Source: Streptomyces sp. 549 (GTDB taxonomy: Bacteria; Actinomycetota; Actinomycetes; Streptomycetales; Streptomycetaceae). From it: a stretch of 64,000 nucleotides of DNA. This document shows, in pieces, positions 24,006 to 32,749 of the stretch (position 1 is its first letter; each line of letters begins with the position of its first letter). Under the pieces are notes generated by a model, which was not told the DNA's origin, searched no databases, and saw only the letters and a list, made by a program, of their open reading frames with translations. The stretch spans positions 1 to 64,000 of the forward strand of contig NZ_JASKMT010000012.1 of NCBI RefSeq assembly GCF_030124175.1. Reading direction: 5' to 3'. The position numbers and the translations under genes are program-made.

Positions 24006-26591
24006 TCACTCGGTGTCGGAGCGCAGCGCGTCCAGCAGCGGGACGGCGGCGGCCCGGTGGGCCGGCCAGAGCGAGGCGAGCACACCGATCACGGCGGTGA
24101 GCACGGTGAAGGCGCCCAGCTCCGGCCAGGGCACGACCACCGCTGGGCCGCCCAGCTGGGCGCGCACCGCGGCGGCCCCGATCACGGTCCCCGTGACCAG
24201 GCCGATCGCGCAGCCGAGCAGGGAGATCGTCACCGACTCCAGCCGCAGCACCGCCCTGACGCCGCTGCGGTCGAGGCCGACGGCGCGCAGCAGGCCGATC
24301 TCCCTCACCCGTTCGAAGACGGCCATGGTCATGGTGTTGACGACGCCGAGCGCGCCGATCACCACGGTCACGCTCAGCAGCGCGTACACGATCGCCAGCA
24401 GCGACCGGGTCGCCCGTGACTCGTCGGCGACCGCGTCCCGCCGGTCCTGGACGAGCAGCGTCGGGTTGTCCAGGGCGCGCACGACCTCATCCTTGAGCGC
24501 GGCTGTCCGCTCCGGTGCGGCGGCCCGGACCAGGACGGAGGTGAGCTGCGGCCGTTCCAGCCCCGGCCGATCCGCGCGCAGGGTCCTGATGTCCACCAGC
24601 GCCGAGTCCGCGAACGGCGCCTTCTCGTACAGGGCCACCACCGGCAGCCGGACCGGCTCGGTGCCGTCCCCGGCGGCGGAGCCGAAGGTGATCTCCGCCG
24701 TGGAGCCGAGCTGCCAGCCGCGCTCGCGGGCGGTCTCGGTGGTCACCGCGACGCCCCGGTACAGGTCGGCGAGGCTGCCCTCGCGCACTGTCACCGGCAG
24801 CACGTCGGCCGCGGCACCGGGGTCGAGGCCCAGCAGGTCCAGGTGGCCGCCCCCCGGCAGGCCGCCGTACTCGGAGGCGGTGGGGGAGACGGCCCGTGTG
24901 CCGGGAAGCCGCGCCACCCGACGGGCCGCGGAGTCGTCGATCTCGCCGAAGTCGACCGCCGTGACGCGCAGGTCGGCGGGGAAGGACGCGGCCACCTTGC
25001 GTTCCCCGTGGGCACCGATGGAGGTGATGGCGACCGTCGCCGCGGTGACCAGTGCCAGGCCGATCATCAGCGCGGTCGCCGTGGCGGCCGTCCGCCGGGG
25101 GTTGCGCCGCGCGTTCGCCACGGCGAGCCTGCCGTGCACCTGCGCCAGCCGCGCCATCGGGCGGCGCAGCAGCCCGGTGGCGCCCAGCGCGAACCACGGC
25201 GTCAGCACGATCATGCCGACCAGCAGCAGGCCCGCCGCCGTCAGGAACAGCATCTGGTCGTCACCGGCCACGGATCCGGCCGCCGCCGCCAGCCCCACCA
25301 GCCCCAGCCCCAGCAGGTTGCGGCGGAGCAGCGCGCCGGCCGGCGCCGGCACTCCCTGGCGCAGCGCCGCGACGGGCGGCACCGACGCGGCCCGCCGGGC
25401 CGGCAGCCAGGCCGACACGACGGTGACGCCCACCCCGACCGCGAACGAGGCGAGCAGCGGCTTCGCGGCGAGCAGCGGCAGCCGCTCGGCCGTCCCTCCG
25501 GCGAACGGGAACAGGGCGTGCAGCGCGCTGCCGACGCCGATGCCCAGCAGGTAGCCGACGGCGGAGGCCAGGGTTCCGACGACGGCGGCCTCGGCGAGCA
25601 CCATGCGCTGCACCCGCCCGCGGGTGGCCCCGACCGCGCGCAGCAGCGCGTGCTCCCGGGCGCGGGCCGCACTGAGCATGGTGAAGGTGTTGGCGACGAG
25701 GAAGGTGGAGACGAACAGCGCGACGGCGGCGAAGCTCAGCAGCAGGTCACCTGTCTTGGTGTCGGTCGGCAGGAACGCCTCGGCCTCCCACTGTGCCCGG
25801 GTGAGGGCGGTCAGGCCGGGCGCGAGCAGCGCGTCCGCCTGCGCGGCCAGCCGGTCCGCGCCCACGCCGGGGCCTGCGGTCAGGGAGACGGCGTCGAACT
25901 GGTCCGGCGCGGGCGCGAGGCGGGCCCGTGCGGTCGCCAGGTCGAAGGCGGTGACGCTGCCGCCCGCCGCCACCCGGCTGTCCTCTGCGGTGAACACGCC
26001 GACCAGGCGGACCCGCAGCACCTCGCCGCCCACCACGACGCGCACCCGGTCGCCGACGCGGTGGCCTGCGCGATCCGCGGTGCCCCGGTCGACGGCGACC
26101 TCCCGCGGCCCGCGCGGCCCGTGGCCTTCGACGAGCGGGTAGCGCGGGTCGGCCCCGGTGGCGTCCGGTACGTGGGCCACGCCGACCGCGTCGTGCAGCG
26201 AGCCGACGGGCCTGCCGTCGGCTCCGACCACGAACGTCCGGCCTTCGACCTCCGGCCGCACCCGGGCGACACCGGGCAGGTCGCGCAGCTGCCGCAGCAG
26301 CGCGTCGTCGAGCCGCGCGTGGCCCGCGTCGCCGTCGGGCGCTTCGGCGGACGCGTCGCCTGCGGTCTCGCCGGGGACCTCCGGGACGGCGGTGGGGGCG
26401 TCGTCGGCGGGCTGGATCCGCACGGACACGTCCGGGTGCGAGCGGGCCTGCGCACTGGCCATCGAGGACGAGACCGCCTCCCCGTACAGCAGGGAGCCGG
26501 CGACGAACGCCACGCCCAGCACGACGGCGAGAGCGGGCATGAGGAAGCGCAGCGTGTGCGCGCGCAGGGTACGGAGAACGGTGCGGAGCAT
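24006..26591 (-). CDS. FtsX/MacB-type ABC transporter permease, no adjacent ATPase
   Basis: This 861-residue protein has two copies of the FtsX-type membrane domain. An N-terminal helix (LRFLMPALAVVLGVAFVAGS) is followed by a large extracytoplasmic MacB-like region of about 230 residues. Three helices come next, including ATRGRVQRMVLAEAAVVGTL, then a central pair, a second extracytoplasmic domain and a C-terminal FtsX triplet (VFERVREIGLLRAVGLDRSG). Such proteins act as mechanotransmission exporters of lipoproteins, peptides or drugs with a cognate ATPase. No ATPase gene precedes or follows it, which is unusual. A sensor kinase and regulator are transcribed divergently, the arrangement used by many peptide-responsive efflux systems. 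Confidence 0.88.
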   Translation of the reverse strand: MLRTVLRTLRAHTLRFLMPALAVVLGVAFVAGSLLYGEAVSSSMASAQARSHPDVSVRIQPADDAPTAVPEVPGETAGDASAEAPDGDAGHARLDDALLRQLRDLPGVARVRPEVEGRTFVVGADGRPVGSLHDAVGVAHVPDATGADPRYPLVEGHGPRGPREVAVDRGTADRAGHRVGDRVRVVVGGEVLRVRLVGVFTAEDSRVAAGGSVTAFDLATARARLAPAPDQFDAVSLTAGPGVGADRLAAQADALLAPGLTALTRAQWEAEAFLPTDTKTGDLLLSFAAVALFVSTFLVANTFTMLSAARAREHALLRAVGATRGRVQRMVLAEAAVVGTLASAVGYLLGIGVGSALHALFPFAGGTAERLPLLAAKPLLASFAVGVGVTVVSAWLPARRAASVPPVAALRQGVPAPAGALLRRNLLGLGLVGLAAAAGSVAGDDQMLFLTAAGLLLVGMIVLTPWFALGATGLLRRPMARLAQVHGRLAVANARRNPRRTAATATALMIGLALVTAATVAITSIGAHGERKVAASFPADLRVTAVDFGEIDDSAARRVARLPGTRAVSPTASEYGGLPGGGHLDLLGLDPGAAADVLPVTVREGSLADLYRGVAVTTETARERGWQLGSTAEITFGSAAGDGTEPVRLPVVALYEKAPFADSALVDIRTLRADRPGLERPQLTSVLVRAAAPERTAALKDEVVRALDNPTLLVQDRRDAVADESRATRSLLAIVYALLSVTVVIGALGVVNTMTMAVFERVREIGLLRAVGLDRSGVRAVLRLESVTISLLGCAIGLVTGTVIGAAAVRAQLGGPAVVVPWPELGAFTVLTAVIGVLASLWPAHRAAAVPLLDALRSDTE

Positions 26592-26844
26592 CGGGAGCCT
26601 TCACGAGCTGGTGCGGTCCGGAACGGGAGAGGACCGCGGGAGGGACGGCGGAGGATCGCGAGACAGATGGGCGGGGCGCGGAACGACGCGCGGGCCGGCG
26701 GCCCCCGGACGGAACGCGTCCGGAGCCCCGATCCTGCGCGGCGGGCAACGCCCGGCGGATCCACCGGACAGCCGAGACGGCGCCGCGGGCCTCAGCTGAA
26801 AGGCTGAGGTGGGCGCCGTGCGCGCTGTCGTAGCGTGAGCGACC
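26592..26844. promoter_or_regulatory. Divergent promoter region, permease / two-component system
   Basis: This 253-base gap between the divergent permease and kinase genes must contain both promoters. It carries a short palindrome CCTCAGC (26790-26796) / GCTGAGG (26803-26809) close to the kinase start, a possible operator for the response regulator. Confidence 0.4.
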
Positions 26845-28275
26845 GTGACCTCTGCCTCTCCCTTCCGCCGCCAGCTCCGGACCGCCACCACCGCCGTGCT
26901 GGGCGCCGCGCTGCTGGCGCTGCTCGTGTTCGAGGGCTCCGACACCGGCTACCTGCCGACCGCCGTGGCCGGCGTGCTGAGCGGCGCCCTGTGCCTGCTG
27001 GCCCTGCGCGCCGGGCGCCCGTCGCGGACGGGTCAGCTGCCCCCGGAGCCGTGGCGCCGCCTGGCCGCCGCCGTCCGGTCGGTGCGCCTGGCGGCACGGC
27101 TGCCGGCCGTGCCGCCGACGGCGGTGCTGTGGGGCGCGGCGGGCTTCTCGCTGTTGCTGACGGTGGTCACCACGCAGCTGACGCACCGGCCTGAGCACAC
27201 GTTCGGCGTCGTCGAGTTCGGCGCGCTGCTGCTGCTCGTCTGCCAGGCGTTCCGCCGCCGCCGGCTGTTCGCCGCGCTCGCCGTCTCCACGGGGCCGTCG
27301 CTCGCCGCGTTGGTGCTGCCGCTGCGGCTCCCGCCGGACCAGCACGTGCAACTGCACCTGGTACTGCCCGCGTTCACCGTGAGCCTGGCGTTCGCCCTGC
27401 TCGCCGGCCTCAGCCTGCGGCTGCGCGACGCGCTGCGGGCCAGGGAGCGCGAGGCCGTCCGCCAGGCCCAGCGACTCCAGTACGCACGCGACCTGCACGA
27501 CTTCGTCGCCCACCACGTGACCGCGATCGTCGCCCAGACCAAGGCGGCCCGCTATGTCGCGGCGGCGGGCCACGTCCAGGACCCGGCGGAGCTGGACCGC
27601 ATGCTGGCCGGCATCGAGGACGCCGGTTCCAAAGCGCTGACGTCGATGCGCGCCATGGTCACCGACCTCCGCGAGCCCGCGACCGCGCCGACCGGTCCCG
27701 CGCCCGACCTGGGCGAACTCCTGGCCGGGGCCGTCGCCGAACTCCCCGCGGCGGCACCGCCCGTCACACTGCGCGTCGATCCGCGGCTCACCGGCGACCC
27801 GCACGGCGCGGGTGACCCGCACGGCGCCGGTGCTCCCGGCAGTGACGGCGGCGGGCGTGCGGCCCCGCCCGGCGCGGGGCTGCCGTCACCGCTGGTGCAG
27901 GCCGCGCACCGGGTGGTGCAGGAAGCCCTGACCAACGTGCGCAAGCACGCGCCCGCCGCCACCCGGGTGGATGTGGCGGTGCACGTTCCCGACCGCAGCC
28001 CCGACGTCCTGGAGGTGACCGTCACCGACAACGCCGGACCGGCGGGCCCGGGCGCTGCCGCGGCCGTGCCGTCCGGCGGCTTCGGCCTGCTCGGACTGAC
28101 CGAGACCGTCGAAGCCGCCGGCGGTCACCTCACCGCCGGACCGGTCCCGTCCGACGCGGACCGCGACTCCGACGCGGCTCCCGGCCCGCGTGCCGGGCGG
28201 GCGGCGGACGGCTGGCGGGTGCGTGCGGAACTGCCGCTTCCGCCGGCCTGGGACCGGCGACGGCGGCAGGGCTGA
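26845..28275 (+). CDS. Two-component sensor histidine kinase (NarL-type, HisKA_3)
   Basis: This 476-residue membrane kinase has several N-terminal hydrophobic segments, about six up to residue 195. The dimerisation helix ARDLHDFVAHHVTAIVAQTK carries the phospho-accepting His218. The HATPase domain begins at VVQEALTNVRKHA (N-box) and includes VTDNAGPAG and GGFGLLGLTETVEAAGG (G-boxes). An Ala/Gly/Pro-rich linker lies between the two. The GTG start at 26845 has only a weak ribosome site. The partner regulator begins 13 bases after its stop. The likely target is the divergent FtsX-type permease; the stimulus is unknown. Confidence 0.88.
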   Translation: MTSASPFRRQLRTATTAVLGAALLALLVFEGSDTGYLPTAVAGVLSGALCLLALRAGRPSRTGQLPPEPWRRLAAAVRSVRLAARLPAVPPTAVLWGAAGFSLLLTVVTTQLTHRPEHTFGVVEFGALLLLVCQAFRRRRLFAALAVSTGPSLAALVLPLRLPPDQHVQLHLVLPAFTVSLAFALLAGLSLRLRDALRAREREAVRQAQRLQYARDLHDFVAHHVTAIVAQTKAARYVAAAGHVQDPAELDRMLAGIEDAGSKALTSMRAMVTDLREPATAPTGPAPDLGELLAGAVAELPAAAPPVTLRVDPRLTGDPHGAGDPHGAGAPGSDGGGRAAPPGAGLPSPLVQAAHRVVQEALTNVRKHAPAATRVDVAVHVPDRSPDVLEVTVTDNAGPAGPGAAAAVPSGGFGLLGLTETVEAAGGHLTAGPVPSDADRDSDAAPGPRAGRAADGWRVRAELPLPPAWDRRRRQG

Positions 28276-28288
28276 GACGATGGGCGCC

Positions 28289-29020
28289 ATGACTCTCCGG
28301 CTGCTCCTCGCCGACGACCAGCCCATGGTCCGGGCCGCGTTCCGCATGATCCTCGACGCGCAACCCGACATGGAGGTCGTCGCGGAGGCCGCCGACGGCG
28401 CCGAGGCCGTCGAGGCGGCCCGGCGGCTGCGCCCCGACGTCTGCCTGCTCGACATCCGCATGCCGGAGCTGGACGGCCTGGAGGCGACCCGGCTGCTCGC
28501 CGGCCCCTCGGTGCCGGAGCCGCTGCGGGTGCTCATCGCGACCACCTTCGACCTCGACGAGTACGTCTACCGCGCTCTGCGCAACGGCGCGTGCGGCTTC
28601 CTGCTCAAGGACAGCTCGCCCGCGCTGCTGGTCGAGGCCGTCCGGGCAGCCGCCGCCGGGAACGCGCTCATCTCCCCGGCGGTCACCGTGCGCCTGCTCG
28701 CCCGCATGGCGTCCGGCGAGGGGAGCGGGACGGCCACCGGCAGCAGCACGCCGGGCGCCGGCCCGAGCGTCCCCGCCCGCCACGCCGAACCCCTGACACC
28801 CCGGGAGCGGGACGTGGTGCGGCTGGTGGCGGGCGGGCGCACCAACGAGGAGGTGGCCGCGGAGCTGTACGTGACGCTGTCCACCGTCAAGACGCACCTG
28901 GCGAGCGTGCAGCGCCGCCTGGGGGCGCGCAACCGGGTGGAGATCGCCGCCTGGGCCTGGGAGAACGGCATCCGCCCGGTCCCCGACCGCCCCGCCCGCG
29001 ACCCGGACCCGCGCCGCTGA
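28289..29020 (+). CDS. NarL/FixJ-type response regulator
   Basis: This 243-residue regulator is phosphorylated by the kinase encoded just upstream. The receiver domain has the acidic pair LLLADDQ, phosphoacceptor Asp55 in VCLLDIRMPELDG and Lys in FLLKDSSP. A Gly/Ser/Pro linker leads to a LuxR-type helix-turn-helix: PLTPRERDVVRLVAGGRTNE and then STVKTHLASVQRRLGARNRV. I start at the ATG at 28289 (MTLRLLLADD); an ATG at 28280 would add MGA. The two-gene operon is divergent from the permease. Confidence 0.9.
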   Translation: MTLRLLLADDQPMVRAAFRMILDAQPDMEVVAEAADGAEAVEAARRLRPDVCLLDIRMPELDGLEATRLLAGPSVPEPLRVLIATTFDLDEYVYRALRNGACGFLLKDSSPALLVEAVRAAAAGNALISPAVTVRLLARMASGEGSGTATGSSTPGAGPSVPARHAEPLTPRERDVVRLVAGGRTNEEVAAELYVTLSTVKTHLASVQRRLGARNRVEIAAWAWENGIRPVPDRPARDPDPRR

Positions 29021-29103
29021 CGGCACACGTCCGGCCCGCACCCCGGTGAGGGGCGCGGGCCGGACGTGGACGGGCCGGTCGGGGGACGGGAGGCGGGGCC
29101 GGG

Positions 29104-29367
29104 TCAGCCCGGCCAGGTGCCCGTCAGGCGCCGGACCCCCGTGGCACCGCCTCGGTCCACCGCTGCCTTGACCAGGGCGAAGATCGCTCCCTGAAGGGCG
29201 GCGGCGGGCAGTACCTCGCGCCAGGTGCGGTGCTCGTCCATCGGCTGCGGCACGTCGTTGTCGTGTCCGGTGGCCTTCCACACCTTGCGGAACACCGCGC
29301 TGGCCAGCGCACCGCCGGCCATGCCGACGAGAATGCCCACCGGGCGGTACAGCATCTTGGCAGCCAT
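29104..29367 (-). CDS. DUF4235 small membrane protein
   Basis: This is an 87-residue protein, third in a three-gene operon. The ATG at 29367 lies eight bases from GGAGG; the ATG at 29373 is too close to that site. The DUF4235 family features are KMLYRPVGILVGMAGGALAS (membrane segment), FRKVWKATGHDNDVPQPMDE and WREVLPAAALQGAIFALVKA (second hydrophobic segment). The function is unknown. It follows the DUF3618 gene by two bases, a combination seen often in actinomycetes and suspected to concern envelope or stress biology. Confidence 0.85.
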   Translation of the reverse strand: MAAKMLYRPVGILVGMAGGALASAVFRKVWKATGHDNDVPQPMDEHRTWREVLPAAALQGAIFALVKAAVDRGGATGVRRLTGTWPG

Positions 29368-29369
29368 CG

Positions 29370-29765
29370 TCATCGCCTCCTGCGGCGCAGCAGCACGATC
29401 GCCAGTACCACGACCACACCGGCGGCGATCAGCGGTCCCGGGTTGCGCCTGCCGACCTCCGCCACGTGCAGCGCCGACTCCCGCAGCTGCTCCGGTGTGC
29501 GCTCCTGGATGGCCTGGGCAGCCTGCCCGGCCTTGTCCTGCACGACGTGGGCCGCGTGCACGGCCTTCTCCTGCGCCTCCGCCGCCTTGGCCTGCGCCTG
29601 CGCCCGCACCTCGGCGGTCTTCTCCTTGGCCTGGCCCTTCACGTCGGCCTTGGCGGCCAGTTCCTCCACCGTGTCGCCGAGCCGCTCGCGGGTCTGCTCG
29701 ACCTGCTTGCGCAACTGCTCGGGGCTGCTGGCGTCGGGGCCCCCGGCCCCGGGGGTGCTGGTCAT
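29370..29765 (-). CDS. DUF3618-domain protein
   Basis: This 131-residue protein has an N-terminal DUF3618 motif (SPEQLRKQVEQTRERLGDTVEELAAK). A long Ala/Gln/Lys/Glu-rich helical stretch (VKGQAKEKTAEVRAQAQAKA) is likely to be a coiled coil or extended helix of LEA/apolipoprotein character. A C-terminal membrane anchor LIAAGVVVVLAIVLLRRRRR follows. Its start overlaps the previous stop (ATGA at 29762-29765). The protein is therefore a cytoplasmic helical rod tethered to the membrane. Its molecular role is unknown. Confidence 0.85.
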   Translation of the reverse strand: MTSTPGAGGPDASSPEQLRKQVEQTRERLGDTVEELAAKADVKGQAKEKTAEVRAQAQAKAAEAQEKAVHAAHVVQDKAGQAAQAIQERTPEQLRESALHVAEVGRRNPGPLIAAGVVVVLAIVLLRRRRR

Positions 29766-30190
29766 CGACGTACCCTTCCCTTGATCTCCTCGACATCGGC
29801 CTTGACGCTGCTCACAGCCTCCTCCGGCATGGGCGGCGTCGCCTGGGCGATCTGCTTCTTCCCCGTCAGCGCCATCACACCCGCCACGGCGAACATGACG
29901 GCCGCGACGATGAGCGCGGCTCCCCACACCGGCATGACCAGGGCGAGGGCCGCCCCCGCGGCGACCAGCAACGCCTGGAGGCCGAGGAACCCCGCGACTC
30001 CGGCGCCTCCGAAGAGGCCCCCGCCGATGCCTGCCCGCTTGCCCTTCTCGGTCAGCTCCGCCTGCGCCAGCCGCATCTCGCTGCGGACCAGCTCCGAGAG
30101 CTGGGCCGACGCCTCCTTTACCAGCTCACCCGTCGAGTGCTCACTCGTGCCGGCCGGCCGGTGGCCCACAGGACCGCTCACTGCGCTCAC
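29762..30190 (-). CDS. Holin-superfamily III (DUF1469-like) membrane protein
   Basis: This 142-residue protein, first gene of the operon, starts at GTG 30190. The N-terminal helical region ELVKEASAQLSELVRSEMRL is typical of the phage-holin-like family (DUF1469) found widely in actinobacteria outside phages. Two membrane segments follow (AGVAGFLGLQALLVAAGAAL and VWGAALIVAAVMFAVAGVMA), then a charged tail. There is no lysin or phage gene nearby, so a lytic role is unlikely. The operon with DUF3618 and DUF4235 genes suggests a shared envelope function. Confidence 0.85.
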   Translation of the reverse strand: MSAVSGPVGHRPAGTSEHSTGELVKEASAQLSELVRSEMRLAQAELTEKGKRAGIGGGLFGGAGVAGFLGLQALLVAAGAALALVMPVWGAALIVAAVMFAVAGVMALTGKKQIAQATPPMPEEAVSSVKADVEEIKGRVRR

Positions 30191-30239
30191 CTCACTTCTT
30201 GCTCTGGGAGTTCCAGGTACCCGTTGACAGCGCGCTAAT

Positions 30240-30267
30240 CATTCGGCGCCGGCGCCGGCGCCGAATG
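30240..30267. terminator. 28-bp perfect palindrome
   Basis: CATTCGGCGCCGGC is followed immediately by its exact reverse complement GCCGGCGCCGAATG. It lies between the end of the P450 gene and the start of the holin-like operon, both on the minus strand. It most likely terminates the P450 transcript, though a protein-binding role is possible because there is no dedicated loop. Confidence 0.6.
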
Positions 30268-30296
30268 GCGGACGGCGGCAGGCGGGGCGAACAGGG

Positions 30297-31556
30297 TCAG
30301 CAGCGGAAGGGCAGGGACGCCACCCGGTTGTCGAAGCTCGACGGGACCAGCCGGGGGCTGCCGGTGGAGCGGATCTGCGGCAGCCGGGTCAGCAGCTCCC
30401 GGAACAGCGCGCGCATCTCCTGCCGGGCCAGGTGCGTGCCGAGGCAGAAGTGCGGCCCTCCGCCGCCGAAGCCCACGTGCGGATTGGGGGAGCGGGTGAT
30501 GTCGAAGGCGTCCGGGTCGGTGAAGACGGAGGGGTCGCGGTTGGCCGCCAGGAAGTAGAGCGCGACCTTGTCACCGGCCGCCATCAGCCGTCCGCCCAAC
30601 TCGAACTCGCAGGCCAGCGTGCGCCGGAACTGGATGATGGGGGTGCTGTGGCGCACCATCTCCTCTACGGCGCCGTCGAGATGGGAATCCAGGTCGGACA
30701 GCATCAGGGCACGCTGCTCGGGGTGCTCGGTGAGCAGGTGCAGGCCGTGGGCAAGCGCGTTGCGGGTGGTCTCCACGCCGGCGACGAGCAACAGGGAGAA
30801 GAACGAACCCAGCTGACGGTACGTCAGGGAACGGCCGTCGACGTCCGCCGTCACCAGGGCGGAGATGAGGTCCTCGCGCGGCGAGCGGCGGCGTTCCCGG
30901 CCCAGCGCGGCAATGATCAGGTGCATGCGGGCCAGCGCACGCAGGCCGCGACCGGGCACCCGCACCCGTGCGCGCAGTGAACGGTGCACGCCGGCGTGTG
31001 CGGAGGCCTGGTCGACGAGGTGCAGGATGCGGGCGCGCTGCCGCTCCGGGATGCCCATCATCGAGCAGATGACCTCGTAGGGCAGCCGGCCGGCGACGGT
31101 GGCCACGAAGTCCCCCGAGCCCGCCCGGGCGGCGTCGGTGGTGACCCGGGCGGCCGTCTCGCGGATACCGTCCTCCAACCGGGTGATGAGCCGGGGGGTG
31201 AAGGCCCGGGACACGATGCGGCGCAGCGCGGCGTGCTCGGGGTCGTCGAGGTTGACCATGGAGTCACCGAAGACGGTCCGCACCCAGCGGGCCGGCTCCG
31301 GTGTGGTGACGCCCGGCCCCGAGAGGAAGACCTGAGGCGTGCGGGCCGCCTTCACCACGTCCGCGTGCCGCACCAGCGCGTAGTGGCCCCGGCCACCGCC
31401 GTGCGGGCCGGGCACGAACACCGGAGGGCCGGCCTGGCGCAGCGCCTCGAAGACCGCGTTCCGTTCGGAAGCGGGCCGCCCCCAGAAGTGCGGGTCGGCG
31501 AGCCGGAGTTGCGGCGACGAGACTGACAGAGGGCCGCGCGGTGCCACCAGGGACAT
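30297..31556 (-). CDS. Cytochrome P450
   Basis: This is a soluble bacterial class I P450 of 419 residues. The ATG at 31556 is six bases from GGAGAG; an ATG at 31601 is less well supported. Visible features are the I-helix oxygen-activation motif LLLVAGVETTRNALAHGLHL, the ExxR of helix K, and the heme loop VGFGGGGPHFCLGTHLARQE with the proximal Cys. ETTRN with GPHFCLG is common among P450s acting on steroids, fatty acids or terpenes (CYP124/125/142-like), but substrate cannot be assigned. No ferredoxin or biosynthetic cluster adjoins it. Confidence 0.9.
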   Translation of the reverse strand: MSLVAPRGPLSVSSPQLRLADPHFWGRPASERNAVFEALRQAGPPVFVPGPHGGGRGHYALVRHADVVKAARTPQVFLSGPGVTTPEPARWVRTVFGDSMVNLDDPEHAALRRIVSRAFTPRLITRLEDGIRETAARVTTDAARAGSGDFVATVAGRLPYEVICSMMGIPERQRARILHLVDQASAHAGVHRSLRARVRVPGRGLRALARMHLIIAALGRERRRSPREDLISALVTADVDGRSLTYRQLGSFFSLLLVAGVETTRNALAHGLHLLTEHPEQRALMLSDLDSHLDGAVEEMVRHSTPIIQFRRTLACEFELGGRLMAAGDKVALYFLAANRDPSVFTDPDAFDITRSPNPHVGFGGGGPHFCLGTHLARQEMRALFRELLTRLPQIRSTGSPRLVPSSFDNRVASLPFRC

Positions 31557-31717
31557 GATCACTCTCCGCCAGAAGTCCGTTGTTGCCCACATTGACGACA
31601 AAAAGGGGCAGTCAAGTCAACGTCCGACACCTCCCGCAGGACCGTCCGGGTGAGCCTGTGACCGTCCGGTGACACAGGCCGCCGCCCCGGTGCGGTTCCA
31701 GCGGCGTCCTGTGCGGC

Positions 31718-32317
31718 TCAGAGCGGCGCGGCGCCGCGCACGGCCGGGACCTCGAACACGGTCTCCAGGCCGTCCTCCTCGTCCCACTGCTCGCCGACGC
31801 GTACGAAGCCGAAGCGGGCGACGGTGGCCAGCGAGCCGGCGTTGCCGGGGCTGATCGAGGCGCGCACGGTGCGCACGTCCGGTTCCGAGGCCGCGAGGCG
31901 CAGCAGCTCCGCCAGCATCGCCGTGGCGTGACCGCGCCGCCGGTGCTCCGGAACCACGGAGTAGCCGACCTCGACCGTGCCCGCCTCGTCGGGCGGCCCG
32001 TGGAAGCCCGCGTGGCCGACGACGGCGCCGTCGGGCGTGGTGACGGCGATGCGCGCGAACCACCTGCCGCTCGCCGGGTCCTCGGCGAGCTGGCGCAGCC
32101 GCAGGTCCCACAGCCACCGGGCCTGTCCGGTGGTGAAGTAGCCGGTCAGCGGTACGCCGGACAGCTCCCTGGCCCGGTTGAGGTCGCCGTCGAGCAGCGC
32201 GCGCATGGTGTCCGCGGTGAGTGGGACGAACCGCAGTCGCGCGGGCGGGCCGTACGCGGCGGAAGGGGCGGACGGGGCAGCCGCATGGGTGAGGTGCGGC
32301 GGTGCGTTCTCGGTCAT
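31718..32317 (-). CDS. GNAT-family N-acetyltransferase
   Basis: This 199-residue acetyltransferase (RimJ/RimL-like) starts at the ATG at 32317. A Pro/Ala-rich N-terminal tail leads to LRFVPLTADTMRALLDGDLN. The acetyl-CoA core is VEVGYSVVPEHRRRGHATAM (motif A, R/Q-x-x-G-x-A type), followed by VRTVRASISPGNAGSLATVA (motif B) and FGFVRVGEQWDEEDGLETVF. The residues around SISPGNAGS suit proteins or small amines as acceptor. The gene is monocistronic and divergent from the next small gene. Confidence 0.85.
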   Translation of the reverse strand: MTENAPPHLTHAAAPSAPSAAYGPPARLRFVPLTADTMRALLDGDLNRARELSGVPLTGYFTTGQARWLWDLRLRQLAEDPASGRWFARIAVTTPDGAVVGHAGFHGPPDEAGTVEVGYSVVPEHRRRGHATAMLAELLRLAASEPDVRTVRASISPGNAGSLATVARFGFVRVGEQWDEEDGLETVFEVPAVRGAAPL

Positions 32318-32424
32318 GGGCGAACAGTGGGCGCCGGCCGTACCGGTGTCCACTGGATTACCGGTCCGGGGGCGCGGTCCGAGAGAGGAGGTTTCACACG
32401 CGCACAAGCGGCAAGAAGCCTGTC

Positions 32425-32712
32425 ATGTCCACACGATCCACGTACGGAGGCGCGGCGAGGCTCATCGCCGTCATCGCTGATATCGCAGCCCTGATCATCG
32501 GGCTGTGGATCCTGATGTACCTGCTCGGGGCGAACCGGGGCAACGAACTGGTCAGCTTCATCCACGACGCCGCCACCTGGCTCGCGGGCTGGTCCTACGA
32601 CCTGTTCACCTTCGACAAGGAGTGGATGCAGGTCGTCTTCGGCTACGGCCTGGCAGCCGTCATCTACCTGGCCATCGGCCACATCTTCGCGTCCCGCGTG
32701 CGCCGCATCTGA
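32425..32712 (+). CDS. Conserved small membrane protein
   Basis: This 95-residue protein begins MSTRSTYGGAARLIAVIADI. One hydrophobic helix covers about residues 12-34 (LIAVIADIAALIIGLWILMYLL, shown by composition) and a second lies near residues 68-88 (VVFGYGLAAVIYLAIGHIFA). An exposed aromatic loop of about 30 residues (FIHDAATWLAGWSYDLFTFD) connects them. It resembles a widespread Streptomyces hypothetical. No function is known and no operon partners are evident. Confidence 0.65.
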   Translation: MSTRSTYGGAARLIAVIADIAALIIGLWILMYLLGANRGNELVSFIHDAATWLAGWSYDLFTFDKEWMQVVFGYGLAAVIYLAIGHIFASRVRRI

Positions 32713-32749
32713 GCGCCCGCGCCCACCGCCCGCGCCCGGCGGAGCGGTC

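Noticed and set aside
29762..30190. Phage lysis cassette around the holin-like gene
   Set aside because: No endolysin, spanin or other phage gene is nearby, and this holin-like family is common outside phages.
30297..31556. Secondary-metabolite cluster around the P450
   Set aside because: No synthase, ferredoxin or tailoring genes adjoin; neighbours are GNAT and small membrane proteins.
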